Source of the DNA: Belliella kenyensis
GTDB lineage: Bacteria > Bacteroidota > Bacteroidia > Cytophagales > Cyclobacteriaceae
NCBI RefSeq assembly: GCF_022549675.1
Contig: NZ_JAKZGR010000015.1
Span: 54,879 to 118,878 of the forward strand
Reading direction: 5' to 3'
Length of the DNA: 64,000 nucleotides
The translations under genes were made by a program, and so were the position numbers. The notes under the pieces were generated by a model. That model saw nothing but the letters and a program-made list of their open reading frames with translations, ran no database searches and had not been told where the DNA came from. Shown here piece by piece: positions 16,604-26,116 of the stretch (the first letter of the stretch is position 1; each line of letters opens with the position of its first letter).

Positions 16604-17551
16604 ATGAAGCATTTTACACAATTTGAGCATAGATCAATAGCAGATAGATTGATAGATAAAGCATTGGCTTACAAGAAGAATCCGCGTATAGATTTATCCA
16701 AAGGTTTAGGTAAAAGAGTAGGATGTATATTTTTGAATCCTTCATTGAGAACCAGAGCCAGCACCCAAATAGCAGCGATGAATTTGGGTATGGAGGCCAT
16801 AGTGATGAACATGGACAAAGAGGGTTGGGCATTGGAAATGCAAAATGGTGCTGTTATGAACAAAGGCACAGTCGAGCATATCAAAGATGCTGCTGCTGTC
16901 TTAGGTACATATTTCGACGTGCTTGCAGTAAGGGCATTTCCTTCATTAACCAATAAAAAAGAAGATATAGAAGACTTTATCTTCAGTCAGTTTATCAAAT
17001 ATGCTGGCATACCTGTCGTGAGCCTAGAGAGTGCAATCAGGCATCCTCTTCAAAGTCTGGCAGACATGATCACTATACAAGAGCATATGATAGCTGGTAA
17101 AAATCCTAAAGTGGTACTCACTTGGGCACCACATATCAAGGCAATTCCACATGCAGTCGCAAATTCATTTGCAGAATGGGCAATCGGCTGTGGTCATGAA
17201 CTTACGATCACACATCCAGAAGGCTATGAGCTAGATAGAAAATTTACCCAAGGTGCTATCATTACATCTGATCAAAAAGAAGCACTCCAAAATGCTGATT
17301 TTGTATATGTGAAAAATTGGTCGGCTTTTAATGATTATGGCAAGATTCATAGTACAGATTCATCATGGATGCTGACAGAAAATCACTTCAAAAATGCTCC
17401 AAATGCCAAAGTGATGCATTGCTTACCTGTAAGAAGAAACGTCGAGCTGTCTGATGAAATACTTGATGGTGATCGAAGCATCGTCCAAAAACAAGCAGAA
17501 AATAGAATCTATGCAGCGCAGGCAGTTCTAAGTGACATCTTAGAGGAATAA
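16604..17551 (+). CDS. argF': N-acylornithine carbamoyltransferase (acetyl- or succinyl-ornithine type)
   Basis: The 315-residue enzyme carbamoylates N-acylornithine rather than free ornithine. The carbamoyl-phosphate loop is NPSLRTRAST (residues 45-54), instead of STRT in ordinary OTCases, and the C-terminal motif is HCLPVRRN with the catalytic cysteine. Ordinary ArgF ends this motif differently and lacks the KNWSAFNDYG block. In the loop MNKGTVEHI residue 90 is valine. From memory, the residue just before EHI is glutamate in acetylornithine enzymes and proline in the Bacteroides succinylornithine enzyme, so the acyl group used here is open. The gene for the deacylase lies two genes further down, as expected for this route. 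Confidence 0.92.
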   Translation: MKHFTQFEHRSIADRLIDKALAYKKNPRIDLSKGLGKRVGCIFLNPSLRTRASTQIAAMNLGMEAIVMNMDKEGWALEMQNGAVMNKGTVEHIKDAAAVLGTYFDVLAVRAFPSLTNKKEDIEDFIFSQFIKYAGIPVVSLESAIRHPLQSLADMITIQEHMIAGKNPKVVLTWAPHIKAIPHAVANSFAEWAIGCGHELTITHPEGYELDRKFTQGAIITSDQKEALQNADFVYVKNWSAFNDYGKIHSTDSSWMLTENHFKNAPNAKVMHCLPVRRNVELSDEILDGDRSIVQKQAENRIYAAQAVLSDILEE

Positions 17552-17738
17552 AAGCGCAAAACCTTACAGAGCATCTTCTTCATAGATCAACAAAATTTGA
17601 CGTGAATTTAGAAATCAATAGCTAGCAAAAATATATTGATCTTTAATCTTAGGCAATCCTTCTATCCTAGAGTAAATACTGCGGGATGAAGAAATAAAAA
17701 ATAGAGATTAGAAGCGTAAACTACAAACCTATAAAACC

Positions 17739-18539
17739 ATGAAAATCAGCATCATCAAAATTGGAGGAAATGTCATTGACTTTCCAGAAAAATTGGATGA
17801 ATTTTTATTCCTTTTTTCAAGATTCCCAGGCAAAAAAATCCTCATTCATGGAGGAGGTGTACTCGCCTCAAAATTTGGAGAATCTATGGGTGTCATGCCT
17901 GAAATGGTTGATGGTCGTAGAATTACAGATAAAGACACCTTAGATATTGTAACCATGGTCTATGCTGGACTTATCAACAAACAAATAGTAGCCAAGCTAC
18001 AAAAATTGAAACAAAATGCATTGGGAATGACAGGAGCAGATGGCAATCTCATTCAATCGAAAAAGCGTCCTGTCAAAAAAATAGATTATGGTTTTGTAGG
18101 CGATATCAAATCTGTCAATACAGATTTATTAGAATCACTTCTGGAAAAGGACATTGTGCCCGTCATTTGCGCAATTACTCATGATAAAAAAGGACAATTG
18201 CTAAATACAAATGCTGATAGCATTTCTTCCGAAATTGCGGTAGCAATGTCTAGTAAGCATACCGTAAACTTGTACTATTGCTTCAATAAAGCAGGTGTAT
18301 TGATTGATGAAAAAAATGATGAATCCATCATCCCTCTCATCAACGAAGAAATTTATAGAGAGCTTAAAAATGAACAAGTGATACATTCTGGCATGATACC
18401 CAAGCTTGACAATGCCTTTGCAGCCTTGCATAAGGGTGTAAATCATGTATGGATAGGAAAAGCAGAAAACCTACTTCTGGCAGTGAAAGGAAAAGTGTCT
18501 GGTACTAATATAGAAAATCACAAATACGACCTTTATTAG
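17739..18539 (+). CDS. argB: N-acylglutamate kinase
   Basis: The 266-residue amino-acid kinase phosphorylates the gamma-carboxylate of N-acylglutamate. It begins with the ATP-binding KIGGNVID, followed by KKILIHGGGVLASKFGE (the second glycine-rich loop), VDGRRITDKDTLDIVTMV and the C-terminal HSGMIPKLDNAFAALHKGVNHVWIG, which is the conserved K-and-G motif near the substrate site. It has no N-terminal kinked helix, so an arginine-insensitive form is likely. A 187-nt gap after argF' shows no terminator; an internal promoter there is possible. Confidence 0.93.
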   Translation: MKISIIKIGGNVIDFPEKLDEFLFLFSRFPGKKILIHGGGVLASKFGESMGVMPEMVDGRRITDKDTLDIVTMVYAGLINKQIVAKLQKLKQNALGMTGADGNLIQSKKRPVKKIDYGFVGDIKSVNTDLLESLLEKDIVPVICAITHDKKGQLLNTNADSISSEIAVAMSSKHTVNLYYCFNKAGVLIDEKNDESIIPLINEEIYRELKNEQVIHSGMIPKLDNAFAALHKGVNHVWIGKAENLLLAVKGKVSGTNIENHKYDLY

Positions 18540-18542
18540 AAA

Positions 18543-19634
18543 ATGCCCCATTTCACAGCGCCATATTTTGAGGAAGTCGTCAACCTTTTAAAATCCTTGA
18601 TCAGAACGCCTTCTTACAGTAAAGATGAGCACATGACGGCCGATCTTATTGGACAATTTTTATCCGAAAAAGATATTCCATTCCATAGAATTGGTAATAA
18701 TATCATTGCTCAAAACTATCACTTTGATGTCTCTAAACCATCAATTTTGCTTAACTCCCATCATGATACAGTAAAACCAAATGCTGGATATTCTAGAGAT
18801 CCTTTTGCTCCAGAAGTAGAAGACGAAAAGCTCTTTGGCTTGGGAAGCAATGATGCTGGAGGATGTCTAGTCTCATTACTAGCTACATTTCTTCATTTCT
18901 ATAAGCTAGACTTGGGATATAATTTAGTCTATGTGGCTTCTGCTGAGGAGGAAATTTCTGGAAAAAATGGCATCGAAAGTACCTTAGACTCACTTCCTCC
19001 TTTTGAAATTGCCATAGTAGGTGAACCGACCCTATTGCAAGGGGCTGTTGCTGAGAAAGGACTCGTGGTAGTCGATGCAGTCGTCTATGGTAAAGCTGGT
19101 CACGCGGCAAGAGAAGAAGGTATCAATGCCATATATGAGGCACTTGATGATCTAAACTTGCTAAGACACTACCAGTTTGAACGAGAGTCAAAATACTTGG
19201 GGAAATCAAAAGTAAGCGCAACCATCATTCAATCAGGAACACAACACAATGTAATACCAGATACCTGCTCTTATACCATGGACATTAGGGTCACGGATGC
19301 ATACACATTGGATGAGGCATTGTATGAGCTAGGAAGCAAGCTAAAAGCAAAACTGACACCACGATCTACAAGGCTGAAATCCAGTAGACTTCCTGAAGAT
19401 CACAAGATCATGAAGGTACTTTACAATATGAGTATCAATCAATACGGAAGCCCAACACTCTCAGATCAAGCCCTTATCCCCTATCCTTCTATCAAAATTG
19501 GTCCAGGAGACTCTGCAAGATCACATACTGCTGATGAGTTTATTTATCTCCGAGAAATAAATGATGGGATCAATATTTACATTGAATTATTAAGACAATA
19601 CTTACACTTAGAAAATCCGAACAATCAGTTATGA
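18543..19634 (+). CDS. argE': M20-family N-acylcitrulline (or N-acylornithine) deacylase
   Basis: The 363-residue zinc peptidase-like enzyme has the M20 ligands HHDTVKP (His and the bridging-region Asp), GLGSNDAGGC (Asp), ASAEEEISG (catalytic Glu and ligand Glu) and VGEPT, with the dimerisation domain between residues about 170 and 275 (VYGKAGHAAREEGINAI). With argF' in the same operon its natural substrate should be N-acylcitrulline, giving free citrulline for ArgG. The ATG is three bases after the argB stop, and its end overlaps argH by 4 bp. Confidence 0.87.
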   Translation: MPHFTAPYFEEVVNLLKSLIRTPSYSKDEHMTADLIGQFLSEKDIPFHRIGNNIIAQNYHFDVSKPSILLNSHHDTVKPNAGYSRDPFAPEVEDEKLFGLGSNDAGGCLVSLLATFLHFYKLDLGYNLVYVASAEEEISGKNGIESTLDSLPPFEIAIVGEPTLLQGAVAEKGLVVVDAVVYGKAGHAAREEGINAIYEALDDLNLLRHYQFERESKYLGKSKVSATIIQSGTQHNVIPDTCSYTMDIRVTDAYTLDEALYELGSKLKAKLTPRSTRLKSSRLPEDHKIMKVLYNMSINQYGSPTLSDQALIPYPSIKIGPGDSARSHTADEFIYLREINDGINIYIELLRQYLHLENPNNQL

Positions 19635-20980
19635 AACTTTGGCAAAAAGACAAGACCAGTAGTAAAGAAGTAGAAAAATTCACCATTGGAAGAGATCCAG
19701 AGTTTGATATCCTATTAGCACCTTTTGATGTACTTGGTTCCATGGCACATGCGACTATGTTACAAAAAATAGGTTTGCTCACTGCTGAGGATTTGGAAGT
19801 TCTGATAAAGGGACTCAGAGAAATATTTGATGAAATAGAGCTGAGCAAATTTGAAATCCAAAAAGGTGTAGAAGATGTTCACTCCCAAGTTGAATTTTTA
19901 TTGACAGAGCGTTATGGTGAAGTTGGTAAGAAGTTACATAGCGGTAGGTCACGTAATGATCAAGTTTTGGTTGACTTGAAGCTTTATTATAGGTCTGCAA
20001 TCAAAGCATTGGTTGAGTCCACGCAAGGTCTATTTGATCAGTTGATTTTATTATCTGAAAAGCATAAGGCGGACTTGATGCCAGGATATACACATACGCA
20101 ATTAGCCATGCCATCATCATTTGGGCTTTGGTTTGGCTCCTTTGCTGAGGGTCTTACAGAAGACATGGATTTGTTGCAATCCGCTTTCAAACTTGCTAAT
20201 AAAAACCCATTAGGTTCTGCTGCTGGATATGGTTCTTCTTTCCCATTGGACCGCACACTGACTACCGAATTACTGGGCTTTGAAGACCTTCACCATAATG
20301 TGATCAATGCTCAAAATAGTCGAGGTAAAACAGAACGAACTTTGGCATTTGCGATGTCAGGAATAGCAGCAACACTCAATAGACTCGCTGCTGATGTTTG
20401 CATTTTTATGAATCAGCACTTTGGTTTTATATCATTTCCAGATGAATTGACTACCGGCAGTAGTATCATGCCTCATAAGAAAAATCCAGATGTATTTGAA
20501 TTGATCAGGGCAAAGACTAATCAAATACAGGCTATTCCACAAGCTATCATAATGATCCTTACCAACACAACGACTGGTTACCACAGAGATTTACAACTCT
20601 TGAAGGAGCATATATTTCCTGGCCTAGACGAGTTGATCGACTGTCTTCATATGAGTACCATGATGTTGAAACAAGTTCAAATCAAGTCAAAGATTCTGCA
20701 TGATCCATTTTTTAAACATGTATTTTCTGTCGAAGTGGTCAACGAGCTTGTTTTAAAAGGAGTACCTTTCAGAGATGCTTATAAAGAAGTGGGTCTTGCT
20801 ATAGAAAGGGATGATTTTGCTCCGAATCAGGATCAGGTTAATCATACCCATGAGGGTAGCATAGGTAACTTGTGTAACGATGAGATAAGAGGAAAAATGA
20901 ATGCTGCCATCTCTAAGTTTGAATTTGATAAGATAGATAAAGCTTTAAAAAAACTATTGGATTCTAGTCATTTAGACTAG
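19631..20980 (+). CDS. argH: Argininosuccinate lyase
   Basis: The 449-residue enzyme splits argininosuccinate into arginine and fumarate. The superfamily signature GSSIMPHKKNPDVFEL holds the catalytic serine loop, and SGRSRNDQVLVDLKLY and PGYTHTQLAMPSSFGLW carry the substrate-binding and catalytic-histidine regions. Length is normal. It starts inside the end of argE' (ATGA overlap) and closes the operon. The stop codon overlaps that of the convergent gene at 20977, so no terminator hairpin is available between them. Confidence 0.95.
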   Translation: MKLWQKDKTSSKEVEKFTIGRDPEFDILLAPFDVLGSMAHATMLQKIGLLTAEDLEVLIKGLREIFDEIELSKFEIQKGVEDVHSQVEFLLTERYGEVGKKLHSGRSRNDQVLVDLKLYYRSAIKALVESTQGLFDQLILLSEKHKADLMPGYTHTQLAMPSSFGLWFGSFAEGLTEDMDLLQSAFKLANKNPLGSAAGYGSSFPLDRTLTTELLGFEDLHHNVINAQNSRGKTERTLAFAMSGIAATLNRLAADVCIFMNQHFGFISFPDELTTGSSIMPHKKNPDVFELIRAKTNQIQAIPQAIIMILTNTTTGYHRDLQLLKEHIFPGLDELIDCLHMSTMMLKQVQIKSKILHDPFFKHVFSVEVVNELVLKGVPFRDAYKEVGLAIERDDFAPNQDQVNHTHEGSIGNLCNDEIRGKMNAAISKFEFDKIDKALKKLLDSSHLD

Positions 20981-21504
20981 AATCCAAGTTTAATTTCTAG
21001 GGCCAATTGTTCTTCAACTTTGATTAATCCTCCCATTTTGCGAGGAGGAGACAGATCTAATTCTTCAAAATTAAGAATAATATTAGCTGTCAATTGTTTG
21101 TCAGATTTCGATAAAGCGATTTTATTATACTGCAACTTTTTACCTACCAAGTTTACAGTCAAATCACAAGTGTAATTTTTTCCATGCTGTCTTAAGTTGG
21201 TCACTGCAACTTTGGCTTTTGGATATTCTTCTGCTTTTATAGTCTTTCTAAAATCACTATTTAATATAAAATTCCCACATCCAAACTCTCTAACAAGTAT
21301 ATCAAATTCTATAGCTTTTTTTGAATATGAATCATTTACATAAAGCGTATCCTTCAAGCCTTGATTGACATAATCACATTTGAAGCTTCCTAGCGAAGTG
21401 TTCCCATGAACAGTGATCACTTTGTTATTGATAATCAAATGATTATCAGGAAGGAAGAGTTGATAGGTGATGAAAATCAAAGCTAGAAGGATATGCATGG
21501 TCAA
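20977..21504 (-). CDS. Exported YceI-like protein
   Basis: A 175-residue protein with a hydrophobic N-terminus (LLALIFITYQLFL) that looks like a signal peptide or anchor. The rest follows the YceI pattern loosely: VTVHGNTSLGSFKCDY, an early strand, NSDFRKTIKAEEYPKAKVAV in the place of YceI 'K.....KYP...F', and a final LVGKKLQYNKIAL and LNFEELDLSPPRKMGGLIKVEEQLALEIKLGF. YceI barrels bind isoprenoid-type lipids in the periplasm. The match is distant. It lies 7 nt after the outer-membrane barrel gene on the same strand, with a true YceI gene upstream of that. A second ATG two codons in is an alternative start. Confidence 0.6.
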   Translation of the reverse strand: MTMHILLALIFITYQLFLPDNHLIINNKVITVHGNTSLGSFKCDYVNQGLKDTLYVNDSYSKKAIEFDILVREFGCGNFILNSDFRKTIKAEEYPKAKVAVTNLRQHGKNYTCDLTVNLVGKKLQYNKIALSKSDKQLTANIILNFEELDLSPPRKMGGLIKVEEQLALEIKLGF

Positions 21505-21511
21505 GAATATT

Positions 21512-22777
21512 TTAGAATCCTATAACTCCTTCGATCATGAGACCGTTGAATTTACCTCCATTCCTGATATCGCCTGCTGCGAAGTCGTTGTACTGCTGAC
21601 TCACGTACTCTACTTTTGCAAGGATATTTTTAGTTACGAACCATCCACCACCGATTTGAACCCTATCGATACTTACATTAGCACCACCAGTCAATTCACC
21701 ACTCACTTTGTTGTATCTTGCTGCAAGATATACTTGCTCTTTTTGACCTATTCTATACACAGCATCTGCACCTAATTGATTCCAGGTTCGGTCTGTTTGC
21801 TCATTGGCTGCTTTTCCTTTAGATTGCTCGAAGTTACCAAACAGTTCCAATCCTTTTATTTTCACAAATGGATTCAATACCATCGCTGTAATGTTATCAG
21901 TCTGACCTGGATTGAATCTTCCTGAAGTAAAATTAGCTGCTGTAGTCGCACCCACTGGATCCATTACTAAGTAGTACCTTGATCCTGCTCTATCTCCTGC
22001 AAATAGTGTATTTCTAGCAGAACCCGCAGTGCTGTAAACTGATCCAGTTAACCTCACCCTGATGTCATCGGTCAAGTTTTTATCATAACCCAATTTTCCG
22101 AGGAAATTTAGCTTTCTATCATCAGGTCTAGTAATACCCCCTTGTATTTCGCCGCCAGTGACACCGACCATCGCCAAGAATCCACTGTTCTGATAGTACA
22201 CTTCTCCACCGACTTCAGTTGTGAAAGCATCCATGATATAGTTACCGACGAATGGATTGTAGATTGCATTTCCATTGTCAGATCTTCTGAAGTGAGCATC
22301 ACCATAGTTGATTTCCATGTGACCTACCTTCACTGTGAAATGATTGTCAAACCAATCTGTATTTCCTATACCCAAGAATCCCAACTTATCGACTTGAAGA
22401 AATCCACCTTTTACCCATGTTTCTGGGTGATGCCTTGAACTGAGGTAGGTCACCAAATTAAGTCTTACACCATCTGCCAAAGCCACATCTATGTTTAGGT
22501 TTGCAGTGGCTAAGTTTGTTCCACCACCAATTTCAATCAAATCAGGTGAACCTACAGCATTACTATGGCTTAAGTTTTGATATTGTTGCGTGAAGTGACC
22601 GCCCACTCTTACACTTACTCCATCAAAGGAAACTGTATCAGCCTTACCAGTTTCAAAGACATTGATTCCCCTTTGATCATAAGTTCTCCAATATTGCATA
22701 TCTCTTTGGAGACCTTGAGCCATTGTAAATGCTACACTAGCAAAAATGGCAATGAGTGATAATACGTGCTTTTTCAT
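21512..22777 (-). CDS. Outer-membrane beta-barrel protein (porin-like)
   Basis: The 421-residue protein has a signal peptide (MKKHVLSLIAIFASVAFTMAQ) and then alternating, glycine- and aromatic-rich strands ending in a terminal phenylalanine (MIEGVIGF), as usual for barrels inserted by the BAM complex. Blocks such as VKVGHMEINYGDAHFRRSDNG and VYLAARYNKVSGEL recall phosphate-selective or OprO-like porins, but I cannot name a family with confidence. The gene sits between the two YceI-type genes on the same strand, which suggests a shared unit. Confidence 0.75.
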   Translation of the reverse strand: MKKHVLSLIAIFASVAFTMAQGLQRDMQYWRTYDQRGINVFETGKADTVSFDGVSVRVGGHFTQQYQNLSHSNAVGSPDLIEIGGGTNLATANLNIDVALADGVRLNLVTYLSSRHHPETWVKGGFLQVDKLGFLGIGNTDWFDNHFTVKVGHMEINYGDAHFRRSDNGNAIYNPFVGNYIMDAFTTEVGGEVYYQNSGFLAMVGVTGGEIQGGITRPDDRKLNFLGKLGYDKNLTDDIRVRLTGSVYSTAGSARNTLFAGDRAGSRYYLVMDPVGATTAANFTSGRFNPGQTDNITAMVLNPFVKIKGLELFGNFEQSKGKAANEQTDRTWNQLGADAVYRIGQKEQVYLAARYNKVSGELTGGANVSIDRVQIGGGWFVTKNILAKVEYVSQQYNDFAAGDIRNGGKFNGLMIEGVIGF

Positions 22778-22864
22778 AGGTTTTTTTTAATTTTAATTGT
22801 CTTACAATAGGTCCATTGTAATTACTCTAACTTTTTAAAGTTTTAAAATGGATCATTAATCAAA

Positions 22865-23443
22865 TCATTTAGTTGGTTGGAAGGAGATATCGAAATGAAT
22901 GCTTACTTCATTTCCAGTTTTCACAGTACCCATAAGGGCAGTTGGTGGATCTATTTTATAATCAGTCAACTTGCAATCATATTTACCCTTGAAATTGATC
23001 TTTTCACCTGATACCGTATAGTTTACTGGGAATTTTGCTGATTGAGTGACCCCTGCAATGGTGAAATCTCCTACTGCTTGAAAACCAGAGGACAAAGTGA
23101 CAAGCTCTTTAAGAACAAACTTCACTTCTTTGTGCGTCTTGGTGTTCAAAGCACTATAAGCATTTTTATCCATACCATTTTTTCCACTTTTGATACTTTC
23201 GGCTGGCATAGTCACTATTAGATCTTTTGCATTCATAACTTTTCCATTTTCTAGGGAAAACTTTGCTTTACCAGTCGCAGTATTTGATACCATTTCCCAG
23301 TCATGAAGGGTAGAAGTACCAGATACTTTTAAGGTAGAACCCGAAGCGATCGTATAGTTAGTTTGTGCAAATGTTGAGTTATGAAATATCATCATGGCCG
23401 CTAGGAACATGATATGGATGATTGAAAAGCTAAATTTTTTCAT
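22865..23443 (-). CDS. YceI-family periplasmic protein
   Basis: The 192-residue protein has a signal peptide (KKFSFSIIHIMFLAAMMIFHNSTFAQ) and a clear YceI lipocalin-like barrel: GSTLKVSGTSTLHDWEM, LIVTMPAESIKSGKNGMDKNAYSALNTKTHKEVKFVL and the final NEVSIHFDISF. YceI proteins bind polyisoprenoid chains in the periplasm. I chose ATG 23443; a start at 23563 would put 40 extra residues ahead of a complete signal peptide. It is 87 nt upstream of the barrel gene in the same direction. Confidence 0.88.
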   Translation of the reverse strand: MKKFSFSIIHIMFLAAMMIFHNSTFAQTNYTIASGSTLKVSGTSTLHDWEMVSNTATGKAKFSLENGKVMNAKDLIVTMPAESIKSGKNGMDKNAYSALNTKTHKEVKFVLKELVTLSSGFQAVGDFTIAGVTQSAKFPVNYTVSGEKINFKGKYDCKLTDYKIDPPTALMGTVKTGNEVSIHFDISFQPTK

Positions 23444-23626
23444 GGCTTTTTGTTTTTGATTATGGCTCAAAGGTATAATCACAATCATTTTAAAAACATG
23501 ATGTAAATCAGTTTTTAGGGTGATTTTAAACAAGACAAAAGAATAGAAAAAGTAAAAGGTCAACAGAAGCTAATCTGTTGACCTTTGAAATTTCCCTAAA
23601 TGTAAAAGGGATTAATTGTTAAAATC

Positions 23627-25294
23627 TTAAGAAAAGATCTTTTCTAGTATTTTAAATGTAATCAAATAAGTAGGTCTCACACCATCCATACCCAAAGCAC
23701 CAGAAGCCAATGTGCTTCCAGTTTCCAAAGGATTATCAGATGCATAGTAAGCATAAAGTACCTTTACACTTTTCCTTATTGAATTTCTAATCTTACTTGC
23801 AGACTGTATAGCTTTTTGATAATGAGCTCCTTCCATCTCCAGACCACAAGCTTTCCATGAAGATTCCATGAAATATTTCAAGACATCTTTATTTTGCAAG
23901 GAAGTACCCAATACTGTGATCATCGGACCATCATATACTCCCAATCCATAGCCTTCAAAATCACTTTTCTTAAGTTCATTTTTCAATGGATAATTATCAG
24001 CAGTTCCCTCAAAAACATGACTACTTGGAATCATAATATCCCCCTTATTGCCTTCTAGAATCCCCGCTTTGCCCATTATAGATGCAGAGACTACATCAAG
24101 TGGTATAGATTTACCCTCTTTTTCATATGGCTTGAGCAATTCATCAAAACACTCATATGCTTGCTCTCCAAATGCATAATCCATCACCACAATGACTGGT
24201 CTATCCTTTTTTTCTTTAGGTAAAGCAATCCCAGGTATCACTGTGTCTTTGGACATCTGTGCAGTGTCAATGATTTGAGCACCTATATTGGTTCCTGATA
24301 AATCTGGTAAATCAATAAATCCATTGATATTTGCAAAAGTCTGAATTTCCTTTGCATGCGTTTTCTTCTCCCCTGTACTGATCTCCATGGCTACTTTTTC
24401 GATTTCTTCATAAGATTTCAGTCCCATGGCTTGATGCCCGTAGATTGTGTTTACCACACTGTGCAAATTCGCCGAAATGATATGAATAGGTCTTTCAAGC
24501 AAATCATTTTCATCCAAGACTTGCTTGATTCGTGTAGCCCATAATTCACCATACACATGGTGTCCTACACGCTCCCTCAAAGTCGCAGAAAATGAAATTT
24601 CTCTATCTTTCTCTTCTACAAACTCATCGATTGACAACTTCCCTAAATGATAGATTATGGAAAATAGGCTGTTAGAATTGGAAGAATGATCAAATTTTTC
24701 AATTGCACTGTGGGTTTCATCAAATGTTCTACCAGTGATATGGCTCAAATAAGAACATGCTGCTTCTTTGTCAAACTCCTCACCTCTTCGCTCTTTCTCT
24801 ACTATATTTTCGAGCATTTTCCAATTGAGATTCATCCTACCTTTTTGATCGGTGGCATTCTCTCGAATTTTTTCTGCCTCAATATATAGAAATGTTAAGT
24901 GCGTTAAAATATCATATATGTCAGATTTGCCTCTCGTCATCTCTACATACATCTGCTCTTCATCTACCCTATAACAATTTCTCTTTCTTCTGGCAGGCAC
25001 AAACGTAGGGAAATCAGAATGCTCATATCCTTCTCTACTGATCAATCTTACATAGCGACATTCCTCTATTCCTCTGGGCAACCTTTCCATTACATACAAT
25101 AAGCCATCTAGTTCGATTTTTTCGTCATCTACCACCAACCCGTAGATCTCTGGACTCAAAACTAAAAGTGAACTCACTAGCGACTCCCCGGAAACTCCCA
25201 TCGGTTTATAAGACCCTCGCATAAACAAGTGTCTCATAGTAATGTATAGTTTCTCAATGGCTGCGCGTGATTCTTGTGCTCTAGTTCTTTTCAT
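23627..25294 (-). CDS. DUF6909-type protein with nucleoside-phosphorylase-like C-terminus
   Basis: A 555-residue cytoplasmic protein that I place, from memory, in the DUF6909 group of Bacteroidota. The N-terminal ~330 residues are helical and unlike any enzyme I know. The C-terminal ~190 residues resemble the PNP/UDP phosphorylase superfamily: VIVVMDYAFGEQA opens a strand, GPMITVLGTSL follows, then the GLEMEGAHYQKAI motif (the M-E pair that holds the ribose in that family) and YYASDNPLETG in the place of the base-binding S/D. An AMP-nucleosidase-like activity is possible but unproven. It is a single gene with 238 nt of AT-rich upstream DNA. Confidence 0.6.
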   Translation of the reverse strand: MKRTRAQESRAAIEKLYITMRHLFMRGSYKPMGVSGESLVSSLLVLSPEIYGLVVDDEKIELDGLLYVMERLPRGIEECRYVRLISREGYEHSDFPTFVPARRKRNCYRVDEEQMYVEMTRGKSDIYDILTHLTFLYIEAEKIRENATDQKGRMNLNWKMLENIVEKERRGEEFDKEAACSYLSHITGRTFDETHSAIEKFDHSSNSNSLFSIIYHLGKLSIDEFVEEKDREISFSATLRERVGHHVYGELWATRIKQVLDENDLLERPIHIISANLHSVVNTIYGHQAMGLKSYEEIEKVAMEISTGEKKTHAKEIQTFANINGFIDLPDLSGTNIGAQIIDTAQMSKDTVIPGIALPKEKKDRPVIVVMDYAFGEQAYECFDELLKPYEKEGKSIPLDVVSASIMGKAGILEGNKGDIMIPSSHVFEGTADNYPLKNELKKSDFEGYGLGVYDGPMITVLGTSLQNKDVLKYFMESSWKACGLEMEGAHYQKAIQSASKIRNSIRKSVKVLYAYYASDNPLETGSTLASGALGMDGVRPTYLITFKILEKIFS

Positions 25295-25532
25295 ATGTTT
25301 TTAGTTTTATTCAATTGTAAAATGGCCTTTTTACTTGACTGATTTTGAGGTATAATAGACTATGTATGACTAGGCTTTTATTCACTTTTGCATCTCAGAA
25401 GCAAGCTCAAGTTTCAATTTTACAAATTTTTGTATTAGATAAATTCAGCAAATATAACACATTTGCTTGAATAGATCGATACATTATTTCATAAATTGAA
25501 AAATTTCAAATGATTAAATCTAAACTTAAAGA

Positions 25533-26048
25533 TTAATACCTCTCTCTAAGGATCTCTAAATGATACGCAACATGGCCAGTTATAATGTAAAACAATGCCC
25601 GCACACTGACCTCAAATCCACTGGCGACCCCTATATTTGACCATGATTCAATCGGTAGGGTTTTGAACATAGAATGGCAAGCATACCTAGAAAATTCAAA
25701 ATCTTCAATGAGCTTGTTCAAAGGAATTGCATTAGCCATAGATCTTGCTACATATTCGTCTTGGTCAAAACTAGGAAGGGGAGATTTCTCTCCTCTGGCA
25801 AAACATAAAGCTCTAAAGGTCATGACCCTATCTGTATCTATGATGTGACTCAATACCTCTTTTCCAGTCCATTTACCCTCAGCATATGTTTTCAAGCTTT
25901 GCTCCTCTCCCATTGCTTCAAAATAATTTCTAACTTCTTGAATCTGGGTCAATAATAACTTTTCTATGTCTTCATTTACAACCTTTTTGATGTAGTTCTC
26001 ATAGTAGGGTGCATATTCTCCCACTTTAGGCTTCAATGTATCGTTCAT
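25533..26048 (-). CDS. DinB-family protein
   Basis: The 171-residue four-helix-bundle protein has the three metal-ligand positions of the DinB/YfiT superfamily: His in KEVLSHIIDTDR and two histidines in GHVAYHLEILRERY at the C-terminus. Members are often thiol-dependent S-transferases (bacillithiol or mycothiol) or of unknown role; nothing here tells which. The WTGKEVLSH block is the family's usual helix 2 start. It is transcribed divergently from the M28 peptidase gene, 68 nt apart. Confidence 0.88.
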   Translation of the reverse strand: MNDTLKPKVGEYAPYYENYIKKVVNEDIEKLLLTQIQEVRNYFEAMGEEQSLKTYAEGKWTGKEVLSHIIDTDRVMTFRALCFARGEKSPLPSFDQDEYVARSMANAIPLNKLIEDFEFSRYACHSMFKTLPIESWSNIGVASGFEVSVRALFYIITGHVAYHLEILRERY

Positions 26049-26116
26049 GTAAAATCAGTTTGTTGAAAGTTTCTCCTTTGGTAAATTTAATGCTTATACC
26101 ATCATATTGTTGAAAA

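Noticed and set aside
17552..17738. Possible terminator or small gene between argF' and argB
   Set aside because: No stable stem with T-run and no meaningful ORF seen; treated as an intra-operon spacer.
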